A DNA stretch of 64,000 bases from Spartobacteria bacterium (lineage in GTDB: Bacteria; Verrucomicrobiota; Verrucomicrobiia; Chthoniobacterales; UBA10450): assembly GCA_003167365.1 (NCBI GenBank), contig PMTM01000004.1, forward strand, positions 142,102-206,101, read 5' to 3'. This document shows, in pieces, positions 15,846 through 24,097 of the stretch. Made by a program: the position numbers and the translations under genes. The notes beneath the pieces were generated by a model that saw nothing but the letters and a program-made list of their open reading frames with translations, was not told the origin of the DNA and did not search any database. The first letter of the stretch is position 1. Each line of letters begins with the position of its first letter.

Positions 15846-16997
15846 TCACGGCCTTTGTTTCTCGATCAAATCGGCAAACTGCGAAAAGAAATAGGACGCA
15901 TCGTGCGGACCAGGCGCCGCTTCGGGATGATATTGCACACTAAAGATGGGAAGTTCCTTATGCCGCATTCCTTCCACGGTGCCGTCATTCAAATTTACGT
16001 GCGTCACTTCGACTTCTGGCGGCAACGATTTCGGATCGACCGCGAATCCGTGGTTTTGCGAGGTGATCGCGACCTTGCCGCTGCGCAAATCTTGGACTGG
16101 CTGATTCCCGCCGCGGTGTCCGAATTTCAGTTTGAATGTCGATCCACCAAACGCGAACCCGAGAACCTGATGTCCGAGACAGATGCCGAAGATCGGTTTC
16201 TTGCCGATTAATCCACGAATTGATTCGTGCGCGTAAGGGAGCGCCTCCGGATCGCCCGGACCGTTGGAAAGAAAAACGCCATCGGGATTGAGCGCGAGTG
16301 TTTCTTCCGCGGTTGTGGTTGCTGGAACGACGGTCACGCGAAAGCCGTTCTGCCGGAGCCGGCGCAAAATGTTTTCCTTTATTCCGTAATCGTAAGCAAC
16401 GATCCGGGAACGCACCGGCGGCAACGGCTGCTTCGCCGATGAGGTCGCGTTGCCATTGGCCACAGACCAGAATTTGCTCAACCGATCGTCGGGATCCCAT
16501 TCGTAAACGTTCGGCGCCGTAACCTCTTTCACGTAATCCATCCCGATTACGCCCTCGCCTTTAATCGCGCGTTGCGCTGCCTCTTCCGGCGACATGTTCT
16601 CCGTCGTCAGACACGCTTTCATCGCGCCGCGCGTGCGCAGGTGACGTGTGAGTGCGCGCGTGTCGATGCCCTGGACGCCGGGGATGTCCCACTGGCGCAA
16701 ATATTCGTCGAGCGACATTTCCGAGCGCCAGTTGCTTGAAATTTTACTCAACTCTTCGATGACGAAACCGCGCACGTGCGGCGAGCGGCTTTCTTGATCG
16801 AGCGAATTGATTCCGTAATTGCCGATCAACGGATAAGTCATCGCGACGATCTGGCCGTGATACGAAGGGTCGGTCAGCACCTCCTGATAACCGGTCATCG
16901 AGGTGTTGAAGCAGATTTCCCCGACCCTCGTGCCGGTGGCGCCAAATGACTCGCCCTCAAAGAATCGGCCGTCTTCGAGGGCGAGAATTGCGCGCAT
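15846..16997 (-). CDS. carA: carbamoyl-phosphate synthase small (glutaminase) subunit
   Basis: 383 aa from the ATG at 16997, giving the usual start [10 protein letters not shown]; the ORF offers a second ATG 18 bases upstream. The N-terminal half is the CarA-specific domain ([28 protein letters not shown]). The C-terminal half is a class I glutamine amidotransferase: Cys273 in GICLGHQ, with His357 and Glu359 in QYHPEA. It releases ammonia from glutamine for carbamoyl phosphate, feeding pyrimidine and arginine synthesis. carB is not in the window. Confidence 0.96.
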   Translation of the reverse strand: MRAILALEDGRFFEGESFGATGTRVGEICFNTSMTGYQEVLTDPSYHGQIVAMTYPLIGNYGINSLDQESRSPHVRGFVIEELSKISSNWRSEMSLDEYLRQWDIPGVQGIDTRALTRHLRTRGAMKACLTTENMSPEEAAQRAIKGEGVIGMDYVKEVTAPNVYEWDPDDRLSKFWSVANGNATSSAKQPLPPVRSRIVAYDYGIKENILRRLRQNGFRVTVVPATTTAEETLALNPDGVFLSNGPGDPEALPYAHESIRGLIGKKPIFGICLGHQVLGFAFGGSTFKLKFGHRGGNQPVQDLRSGKVAITSQNHGFAVDPKSLPPEVEVTHVNLNDGTVEGMRHKELPIFSVQYHPEAAPGPHDASYFFSQFADLIEKQRP

Positions 16998-17086
16998 CGG
17001 CAAGATGGTTACCACAGGATCTTATTCGCGAAAGCGGAATCGCGCGCAAGATCGACCAGGGGTGATGCGGCGCCTTGCGCGCGCGT

Positions 17087-18205
17087 TCACTTCGTCTTTT
17101 TCAAGCCTTTTTCTAGCAAAGCCACCCGCGCGCTCAATTCCTCGAAGGAACTGGCCCTCGAGGCCGAGGACCAGTTTCTTCCCATCATATTGTCCGTCAT
17201 CTTGATCAGCGGAACGATGTGACGAAGATAGCGTGATATTGCCAGACTTTCCCCGCGGGGATTCGGTGGCCGCGTCCGATGTTGCTCGATTGCGTATTGG
17301 TAGATATCCAACAGCCTGGAGACCGATTTGCTAAAATCCGCTTCCTCCCGCAGGCGTGCGGTAACCAACGCGGAACGTTGTGGCGAATAACGGCGCAATT
17401 CAGCTTCGATCTTCTCGACCGACGGCGGAGGTGAATTGGCTGCGATCGAAAAATTCGCCCCCCGAAGGGAGTCAAAGTTTTCCGGTTGTACCATCTCGCC
17501 GCAGCTTGTTCGCCCAAGCACGACGACGGTGCAACCGCTGGCCAGCGCCTCGATCGCCGAAAGGCCCGAAGCGAAAACGATATCATAAGTTGGCAGGACC
17601 TTTTCCGGCTCGTTGGTTAGCTGTCCAAAAGGCAGGCCAATGCAATCCAACTCCAAACCATTCCGCGACGTCGCTTCCCGGATGGCAGACAAGGTATCGC
17701 TCTCGGCATCGTGACGGCTGTTAAAGAAAAGAGCGCGCTTGGACTGTGCAGGAAGATTTCGTATTTGGGTGAAGCGCGTTAGTTCCACGCCGTTGAGAAA
17801 TACCTCGATATCGTCCGGTGAAATATTGGACTCTACTTCGAGGCGCTGCGCGAAGGTTCGCGACATGGCCAGATACCGGTAGATGCGCGGATGTTGCACC
17901 ACACAACCTCGCCAGACCGCGCCGTGGGAGTGATGAACTGCCGGCACGCCCGGAAGCGCCGTCAATGCCGTCATCGTATCGAGATGATGCTGCGCATGAA
18001 TCACGTCGGGCAAAAAGGGAAGATTCTCCAGGTCCGTCGCCACCGGTACGACATCATTTTCGAGCAGCCGTTCGCCCTGGCCGGGATCGCTGCTGTAAGC
18101 CATGACCGAGTGCCCCACGCTTTCCAGTCCCCGCGCCAAAGTCCGCACAAAGGATTCCGTGCCTCCGCGGCCTTCGAGATTGTTGCTAGTGATGAGAATT
18201 TTCAT
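17087..18205 (-). CDS. GT-B glycosyltransferase (family 4-like), paralogue 1
   Basis: 372 aa from the ATG at 18205 (MKILITSNN); the 7-residue longer reading is less likely. N-terminal GGTESFVRTLARGLESVGH is the first Rossmann-like unit of GT-B enzymes that use nucleotide sugars; HHSHGAVW and the acidic motif in ASGLSAIEALASGC correspond to acceptor and donor loops. The C-terminal 70 residues are a helical extension. It lies 26 bases downstream of a close paralogue, so the pair is a tandem duplication. Product unknown; surface polysaccharide is a reasonable guess. Confidence 0.82.
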   Translation of the reverse strand: MKILITSNNLEGRGGTESFVRTLARGLESVGHSVMAYSSDPGQGERLLENDVVPVATDLENLPFLPDVIHAQHHLDTMTALTALPGVPAVHHSHGAVWRGCVVQHPRIYRYLAMSRTFAQRLEVESNISPDDIEVFLNGVELTRFTQIRNLPAQSKRALFFNSRHDAESDTLSAIREATSRNGLELDCIGLPFGQLTNEPEKVLPTYDIVFASGLSAIEALASGCTVVVLGRTSCGEMVQPENFDSLRGANFSIAANSPPPSVEKIEAELRRYSPQRSALVTARLREEADFSKSVSRLLDIYQYAIEQHRTRPPNPRGESLAISRYLRHIVPLIKMTDNMMGRNWSSASRASSFEELSARVALLEKGLKKTK

Positions 18206-18231
18206 GCCTGATTCTTTGCCGCGCAAATAAC

Positions 18232-19260
18232 TCAGTTCCTTGCCAGCCTATTGTCGGTTACTCCGACGACTGGAACAATTCGCCGCAAATATTTTGACAT
18301 AGCCAAACTTTCAGCGCGGGGATCCGGTGACCGCGTCCGATGCTGCTCGATGACGCGTTGGTAGATTTCGACAAGTCTGGCCACCGATTTGCGAAAATCC
18401 GCCTCGCACCGAAGTCGTTCGGTAACCAAAGCGCAACTTTGTGGCGAGTAACGGCGCAGCTGCATTTCGATCTTCTCAACCGAGGGTGGCGGGGAATTGG
18501 TCGCAATGGAAAAATTCGTTCCCCGAAAGGCGTCAAAGTTTTCCGGCTGCACCATCTCGCCGCAGCTTGTTCGCCCGAGCACGACCACGGCGCATCCGCT
18601 GGCCAGCGCCTCGATCGCGGAAATGCCTGAGGCGAAAACAATGTCGTAGGACGGCAAGACATTCTCCGGCTCATCGGTCACTCGCCCAAAATAGTAGCCG
18701 ATGCAGTCCAGTTCGAGGCCCCGCTTCCATGTCGCTTCGCGGATGGCAGAGATGGTCGCGCTGTCCGCGGCGTGATGACGATTGAAAAAGAGAACGCGCG
18801 CGGGTTGCGTCGGAAGGCGGCGCACTTTGGTGAAGCGCTTTAGATTCACACCGTTCGGAAATACCTCGATGTCTTCCGGCGAGATGTTGGATTCGACCGC
18901 GATGCGGTACGCGGAGGTTCGCGACATCGCCAAATAGCGATAGATCCGCGGATGTTTCACCACACAATCCTTCCAGACGGCGCCGTGGGAATGGTAAATG
19001 GCGGGCACGCCCGGGAGCGCGGCCAATGCCGGCATGGCGTCGAGATGATGTTGCGCATGGATCACGTCCGGCAAGAAGGGAAGATCTTCGATATCCGTTG
19101 CCAACGGCAGTGGATCATCTTCGAGTGACCGTTGGCTCGGATCGTTCGTGTAAACAAGCACCGAGTGTCCCAAGTTTTCCAATCCGTTTGCCAGACATCG
19201 AACAAATGCCTGGGAGCCTCCGCGCGTTTCGAAATTATTGTTAGTGATGAGAACTTTCAT
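18232..19260 (-). CDS. GT-B glycosyltransferase (family 4-like), paralogue 2
   Basis: 342 aa from the ATG at 19260; the frame continues upstream to 19407 only through the 6S RNA terminator, which is not coding. Most motifs are shared with paralogue 1 (GGSQAFVRCLANGLE, QHHLD, YHSHGAVW, ASGISAIEALASGC), but it ends about 30 residues earlier. It is the first gene of the pair. The strong identity at protein and DNA level argues for a recent duplication. Confidence 0.82.
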   Translation of the reverse strand: MKVLITNNNFETRGGSQAFVRCLANGLENLGHSVLVYTNDPSQRSLEDDPLPLATDIEDLPFLPDVIHAQHHLDAMPALAALPGVPAIYHSHGAVWKDCVVKHPRIYRYLAMSRTSAYRIAVESNISPEDIEVFPNGVNLKRFTKVRRLPTQPARVLFFNRHHAADSATISAIREATWKRGLELDCIGYYFGRVTDEPENVLPSYDIVFASGISAIEALASGCAVVVLGRTSCGEMVQPENFDAFRGTNFSIATNSPPPSVEKIEMQLRRYSPQSCALVTERLRCEADFRKSVARLVEIYQRVIEQHRTRSPDPRAESLAMSKYLRRIVPVVGVTDNRLARN

Positions 19261-19284
19261 GGCGCGACTGCTTCGTCTGAAAAA

Positions 19285-19310
19285 ACGCCCGAACCTTTCG
19301 ATTCGGGCGT
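19285..19310 (-). terminator. intrinsic terminator of the 6S RNA gene
   Basis: Stem ACGCCCGAA / TTCGGGCGT with an 8-base loop. On the minus strand it is followed by a run of six T. It lies just upstream of the second glycosyltransferase gene. Confidence 0.85.
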
Positions 19311-19314
19311 TTTG

Positions 19315-19505
19315 TAAAAATTTTACCCCGCTAGTGCCGTTTAGGCAGATATCCCGTTCCCTTTCGGTAACGGGCGGATGACCGTCGCAAGAGCGTCTGA
19401 CTTCCAATTAAGGCACGTCATTTTCTCAGGCAACCAAGCCTCCTGGTTATGAAATATCGGTTCGGGAATCTCACCTGTAATCTCGAACACCGCAGGGTAA
19501 ATTTT
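19315..19505 (-). ncRNA. ssrS: 6S RNA
   Basis: About 190 nt, bounds approximate. Read on the minus strand the 5' part has ACCCTGCGGTGTTCG, the 6S-type closing stem, whose partner CACTAGCGGGGT lies near the 3' end. The central region has CCGATATTTCATAACC (19445-19460), nearly the same as the known E. coli 6S segment after the -10-like bubble, and later GCCTTAA, also shared. An intrinsic terminator follows. 6S RNA mimics an open promoter and sequesters the housekeeping RNA polymerase in stationary phase. Its position next to pheT is not one I know as standard. Confidence 0.85.
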
Positions 19506-19584
19506 GAAAGCCGTCGGTGGAGAGTTGAGAGAAAAACACTGGTTTCCTGCCCAACCCTCAATCAACGGCTCTCAATTCAAAGAA

Positions 19585-21978
19585 CTACTCGCGCAATTCT
19601 GCGCTGATTTCGTGCCGCAAACGCTCGCGAATCTTCGCGTGTGCCGCGGTCACTTCCTCACTCGTCAGTGTGCGACTCGGGTCGCGGTATGTCAATGTAT
19701 ATGCCAGCGACTTTCGTGCCGCGCCCAGCTCGTTGTTTTCTCCGGTAAACAAATCGAACAACTGCACGCTTTCGAGCAATGGCTCCTTCGGATTTTCGAT
19801 CACGCGTAAAACCTCCGCGTGACTGATTTTGTCGGGCACAATCATCGCGATGTCGCGCGTGACCGCAGGAAACCGTTCGAGTTCGCGAAATGCTTTCACG
19901 GATCGTCGCGCGTCCAACACCAGATCGACATGCACCTCGGCGATGAACACCGCTCCGGGTGCGTCGATTGTAGCTGCGCGTGATGCCGCGAGCTGTCCGG
20001 CCACTCCAACAACTTGATTACCGGACAAAATTTCTGTCGCCAGTGCAAGATCGCGATGTTCGCTGCGTCGAAGTGACAACGCTGAAATCGCCAGCGATTC
20101 GAGCGCGCCTTTGAGATCGAAGAAATCGAGGCGGCGTTTTGTTTGCGCTTTCCAGTTCGACGCGCTTGCGGAATTTCCCCAAACTAGAATTCCGAGTTTT
20201 CTCTCTTCTTTTCCATCGGATTCAAGAAAGACCCGGCCGAGTTCAAAAATCGCTACGCGTTCCACGCCCGCGCGCACGTTTCGTCCGAGCACTCCGAGCA
20301 ATCCCGGAATTAAACTGGGCCGCAGCGTGACATGATCTTCGCTCAACGGATTGCGCAATTCGATCGCGTTTTCACCGAAAGCGATTGCGCCGCGCGGCAG
20401 TAACTTCGAAGTTCGCGTTTCGTCGAAACCGCGCGCCGCCATTGTCATGCGCAAATCTGTCTCGAGATAGTGAGCGTTGTCCGCCGCGCTCGAAGGCGTG
20501 AAGCGGCTGCGGTCCGTCCCCGTCACTTTATCTATGCCATAGGCGCGGATGACTTCCTCGATCAGATCGACATCTCGCCGGAGGTCGCGGCGATAACTCG
20601 GAATTGTCCAGGCCGTTCCCGTCTCTCCTTTCTTACTCTTACTCAGTCCGAACCGCTCCAGGGTTTGATCGATCGTTTTCGATTTAATCGTCACACCAAG
20701 AAGCTGTTCGCACTTTTCGTAGCGCAGCGAAACGTCTTCGGGCTTCGACGGAATTTTTCCGGCCACGCTGATTCCTTTCGCCGGAGTTGCGGTGGCGATT
20801 TCGCGCATCAACTCCGCGGCACGATTCGACGCAGCCAAAATCATTTCCGGATCGACACCGCGCTCGAACCGGTAACTCGCATCGCTCGGCAAGTTGAGCG
20901 TGCGCGCAGTTCGACGAACGCTGGATGGCAGAAAATACGCGGCCTCGAGCAAAATATTTCGCGTCGCTTCCGTGACGCCCGTCTCTTCGCCGCCCATCAC
21001 GCCGCCAAGACCGACAGCGTGTTCCTGATCTGCGATGACCAAGTCACTTGGTGTGAGCGAGTAAGTCTTGCCATCGAGCGCGAGAAACTTTTCACCATCG
21101 CGCGCGAGGCGCACGTTGATCCCGCCTTTTAGTTTGTCGGCATCGAATGCATGCGTGGGTTGGCCCAGCTCGAGCATCACAAAATTCGAGATATCCACGA
21201 TGTTGTTGATCGAACGAATTCCAGCGGCTTCGATCTTTGCGCGCAACCAATCGGGGCTGGGTCCGACTTTCACATTGTCGATCTTGTGCGCGGAATAGAA
21301 TGGACACTCGTGCGGCGCACTGATCTCGATTCCTTTCTTAATAAGAGGTAGGGATGTTTCTCCGAAACGTCCGACTTCACGGACGCCTCGGAGAGGCGTC
21401 CCTACCAATGCAGAAATTTCGCGCGCAAGTCCGAAGTGGCTGAGCAAATCCCCGCGGTTCGGCGTGATCTCGATGTCGAGGATCGTGTCGCTCGGAAAAA
21501 GATCGGCCACGCGCGCACCAATCTTCGCGTTTGGCGATAGAATCAAAAGGCCGGCCGCATCTTCGGAAAATCCGAGCTCTTTTCCGCTGCAAAGCATTCC
21601 TTCCGATTCGACGCCACGGAGTTTGCTTTTCTTGATCTCCAAACCATTCGGTAACTTTGCGCCAGGCAACGCGAGCAGCACTTTGTCGCCCACGTTGTAA
21701 TTGGTCGCGCCGCAAACGATTTGGCGCGTCTGACCGCTTCCATCATCAACCACGCAAACGCTGAGACGATCGGCGTTTGGATGGCGCGATGATTCTTTGA
21801 TCTGCGCGACGATCACTTGGTCGATCTTTGCGCCGCGTTTCTCAATCGCTTCGATCTCGATGCCGGCGAGGGTGAGCAATTCGGCGAGCTCGTCGATCTT
21901 GTTCGCCCCGGCGAATCCGTCCTGTGGCGGATCGGGAAGATCGACAAATTCGCGCAACCAGTTAACGGAAAATTTCAT
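19585..21978 (-). CDS. pheT: phenylalanyl-tRNA synthetase beta subunit
   Basis: 797 aa, normal length. Domains in order: an N-terminal tRNA-binding (EMAP/OB) domain (about 40-150, with ESRHPNADRL), B3/B4 editing domain (about 210-400; GIRSINNIVDISNFVMLE), B5 domain (about 405-475), the synthetase-like core (about 480-690) and a C-terminal anticodon-binding FDX-ACB domain (about 700-797). It pairs with PheS to charge tRNA-Phe. A family B palindrome is embedded in frame at about residues 191-211, in the variable linker before the B3/B4 domain. Follows pheS after a family A repeat. Confidence 0.97.
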   Translation of the reverse strand: MKFSVNWLREFVDLPDPPQDGFAGANKIDELAELLTLAGIEIEAIEKRGAKIDQVIVAQIKESSRHPNADRLSVCVVDDGSGQTRQIVCGATNYNVGDKVLLALPGAKLPNGLEIKKSKLRGVESEGMLCSGKELGFSEDAAGLLILSPNAKIGARVADLFPSDTILDIEITPNRGDLLSHFGLAREISALVGTPLRGVREVGRFGETSLPLIKKGIEISAPHECPFYSAHKIDNVKVGPSPDWLRAKIEAAGIRSINNIVDISNFVMLELGQPTHAFDADKLKGGINVRLARDGEKFLALDGKTYSLTPSDLVIADQEHAVGLGGVMGGEETGVTEATRNILLEAAYFLPSSVRRTARTLNLPSDASYRFERGVDPEMILAASNRAAELMREIATATPAKGISVAGKIPSKPEDVSLRYEKCEQLLGVTIKSKTIDQTLERFGLSKSKKGETGTAWTIPSYRRDLRRDVDLIEEVIRAYGIDKVTGTDRSRFTPSSAADNAHYLETDLRMTMAARGFDETRTSKLLPRGAIAFGENAIELRNPLSEDHVTLRPSLIPGLLGVLGRNVRAGVERVAIFELGRVFLESDGKEERKLGILVWGNSASASNWKAQTKRRLDFFDLKGALESLAISALSLRRSEHRDLALATEILSGNQVVGVAGQLAASRAATIDAPGAVFIAEVHVDLVLDARRSVKAFRELERFPAVTRDIAMIVPDKISHAEVLRVIENPKEPLLESVQLFDLFTGENNELGAARKSLAYTLTYRDPSRTLTSEEVTAAHAKIRERLRHEISAELRE
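21347..21406. repeat. dispersed palindrome family B inside pheT, copy 2
   Basis: 60-bp near-palindrome from GGTAGGGATG to GCGTCCCTACC, with inner arms TCCGAAACGTCC and GGACGCCTCGGA. It is read through in frame as about 20 residues of PheT (TPLRGVREVGRFGETSLP). Confidence 0.8.
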
Positions 21979-22003
21979 GAAGATTAGTGCGCGTGATCAG
22001 CTT

Positions 22004-22127
22004 GTCATCCCGAGCGGAGCGAGGGATCTCGCAAAAGCGTTCCAGTTTTCAGAAAACACTTTGCGTGATTTGCGTAATGAAGTGCCCAGGTGTGAGGTTC
22101 CTCGCCGTCTGCGCGACTCGGGATGAC
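22004..22127. repeat. dispersed palindrome family A, copy 4
   Basis: GTCATCC to GGATGAC, 124 bp, filling the gap between pheS and pheT. It could form a large hairpin in the pheS-pheT transcript. Confidence 0.8.
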
Positions 22128-22154
22128 ACGCGGTTGTATTTTGGATGACGAGAA

Positions 22155-23171
22155 TCATGCGAACTGTTTGAGGAACCGCAGATCGTTCTGCGCGAAAAGG
22201 CGGATGTCCGGAATGTCGAACAGGATCATGGCGAGACGGTCCATGCCGAGACCGAAGGCGAAGCCGGTCCACTTTTCCGGGTCGTAGGCGTCGTCGCCGC
22301 GCGCTTTGTTCACTTCTTCGAACACGGCCGGATGCACCATGCCGGAGCCGGCGACTTCAATCCAGCGTTCGCCGCCTTTGAGCGCTTTCGATTTCACATC
22401 GATTTCAAAGCTCGGTTCGGTGAACGGAAAATAGTGGGGACGAAAACGAACGGCGGTGTCGGCGCCGAAGAGTTCGCGCATGAAAAACTCGAGCGTGCCT
22501 TTCAAGTCGGCGACGCTGACGCTTTGATCGACATAGAGACCTTCGATCTGATGGAACTGCGCGCTATGCGTCGCATCCACTTCGTCGCGGCGATACGCGG
22601 CGCCAGGCGCGATCACGCGAATGGGCGGGGCAGCGGACTGCATGGTGCGGATTTGCACGGTCGAAGTGTGGGTGCGGAGCAAGCGGCCGTCGGGCAGATA
22701 AAATGTGTCCTGCTCGTTGCGCGCGGGATGATCGGCCGGCGTGTTGAGTGCGTCGAAGCAATGCCATTCGGTCTCGATGTCGGGGCCATCGGCGAGCGCG
22801 AAACCCATGCGCCGGAAAATCTGGATGCCGCGCTCGAGCATTTGGGTGAGGGGATGCAACGATCCGCGCTCGGCCGGTGTGCCCGGCAATGAGATGTCGA
22901 TGTGAGCGAGCGTTTCCGATTCTTTCTGGGCGCGGAATTTTTCGGACGCTTGATCGAGGGCTGACGTTAGCGCGTTACGGACTTGGTTGAGCAATTTGCC
23001 GACGATCGGCTTTTCCTCTTGGCCGAGCGTTTTCATCTGCTCGCCCCACGCGGAAATGGTGCCGTTGCGTCCGAGATAGCGCACGCGGACGGCTTCGAGC
23101 GCTTTCTCGTCGGATGCGCCAGCGATTTCGCGCTGCGCATCGTCGCGGAGCTGTTCGAGTGGGTGAGACAT
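22155..23171 (-). CDS. pheS: phenylalanyl-tRNA synthetase alpha subunit
   Basis: 338 aa from the ATG at 23171 (MSHPLEQLRDDA); an ATG 12 bases upstream is possible. An N-terminal coiled-coil domain (about 1-90) precedes the class II catalytic core: FDALNTPADHPARNEQDTFY, HTSTVQIRTM (motif 2 area) and GLGMDRLAMI (motif 3). It catalyses aminoacylation together with PheT. Between pheS and rplT lies one arm of another repeat family. Confidence 0.97.
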   Translation of the reverse strand: MSHPLEQLRDDAQREIAGASDEKALEAVRVRYLGRNGTISAWGEQMKTLGQEEKPIVGKLLNQVRNALTSALDQASEKFRAQKESETLAHIDISLPGTPAERGSLHPLTQMLERGIQIFRRMGFALADGPDIETEWHCFDALNTPADHPARNEQDTFYLPDGRLLRTHTSTVQIRTMQSAAPPIRVIAPGAAYRRDEVDATHSAQFHQIEGLYVDQSVSVADLKGTLEFFMRELFGADTAVRFRPHYFPFTEPSFEIDVKSKALKGGERWIEVAGSGMVHPAVFEEVNKARGDDAYDPEKWTGFAFGLGMDRLAMILFDIPDIRLFAQNDLRFLKQFA

Positions 23172-23180
23172 GGTCGCAAT

Positions 23181-23220
23181 CAACGTTGAACGCTCAACGT
23201 CTAACGCTCAACGTCCAATT
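23181..23220. repeat. repeat family D, single arm
   Basis: Short tandem-like stretch of AACG(T/C)TGAACG / CGCTCAACGTC units upstream of pheS. The same unit forms a full inverted repeat upstream of mreB (34702-34796). Confidence 0.5.
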
Positions 23221-23272
23221 TCAGATGTGTCAGCCCCGAAAGCTTTCGGGGTTCACGGAAACGCCCTACAGT

Positions 23273-23662
23273 TTACGCCGCCTTCTTAGCCTTCGATTTC
23301 GATTTGCCTTCCAGCGCGCTCCTGGCTTGATCGACAATCGATTTGAAAGTTGCTTCGTCGGTGACGGCAAGATCGGCCAGAATTTTTCGATCGAGACCGA
23401 TGCCGGCTGCTTTCAAGCCTTCGGCGAAACGGCTATAAGTCATTCCGTTGGCGCGCGCGGCGGCGTTAAGCCGCTGGATCCAAAGATAACGGAAATTGCG
23501 TTTGCGCGTTTTGCGATCCCGATAGGCCCAATATTTGCCTTTCATGGTCGCGTCTTTGGCGTAACGAAAAAGTTTCGAACGGCGACCGCGAAAACCTTTG
23601 GCCGATTTGATGACGCGTTTGCGTCGGGCCCGGCTAGCCGGGGCATTAGTTGCTCTTGGCAT
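23273..23662 (-). CDS. rplT: 50S ribosomal protein L20
   Basis: 129 aa. It matches L20 throughout: an N-terminal basic arm (SRARRKRVIKSAKGFRGRRSK cut short here at 20 residues in meaning), then YAYRDRK-type and WIQRLNAAAR motifs and a globular C-terminus. It binds 23S rRNA early in assembly. rpmI (L35) and infC, which usually precede it, are not present; the upstream 435 bases hold only repeats. pheS and pheT follow as in many bacteria. Confidence 0.96.
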   Translation of the reverse strand: MPRATNAPASRARRKRVIKSAKGFRGRRSKLFRYAKDATMKGKYWAYRDRKTRKRNFRYLWIQRLNAAARANGMTYSRFAEGLKAAGIGLDRKILADLAVTDEATFKSIVDQARSALEGKSKSKAKKAA

Positions 23663-24097
23663 TTTGTTTTGCCCCGAAATTACTCCGGAGCTCCTGGTTC
23701 AGCGTGCTGTTATTATATTATCGATCTTTCCGACCTCGCTCGCTGAATTAGTCCCGCACGGCGGGACAGGTGGATAGATGACCGGCAACTTTGCCGGGCG
23801 GGAAACGTAGGTGGAACTGGGAAGATGACAACCGATTTTCGACATCCGCCGCCTCTTCTGGCCTTGTCATCCCGAACGAATGTGAGGGACCCCACGCTAG
23901 TATGGCGGCGTTCTAGCGACAGTGGCTGTTCCAAACACCGTGTGCGTACTGTCCGCGCCGCGGGATGTGTGATGTGACTTGCGTGATCGTTTGCGCATTT
24001 GAGAGGTCCCTCACTTCGCTCGGGATGACAGGCAAGGAAAACGCCGCGACAGAAGATTGCCATTGGCCGGTCGTGTGAAAATTCATAAACTCACGCC
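23663..24097. other. 435-bp intergenic region without genes
   Basis: Upstream of both rplT (-) and the cyclase gene (+). It holds family A copy 5 and an AT-rich stretch near 23707-23725 that could contain the rplT promoter. I looked for a 60-70 residue L35 frame on the minus strand and found none. Confidence 0.6.
23866..24029. repeat. dispersed palindrome family A, copy 5 (long)
   Basis: 164 bp from GTCATCC to GGATGAC; the centre is longer and less symmetric than in other copies. Confidence 0.75.

Noticed and set aside
19341..19565. 74-codon open frame next to pheT
   Set aside because: It covers the 6S RNA, whose conserved elements and terminator explain the sequence better.
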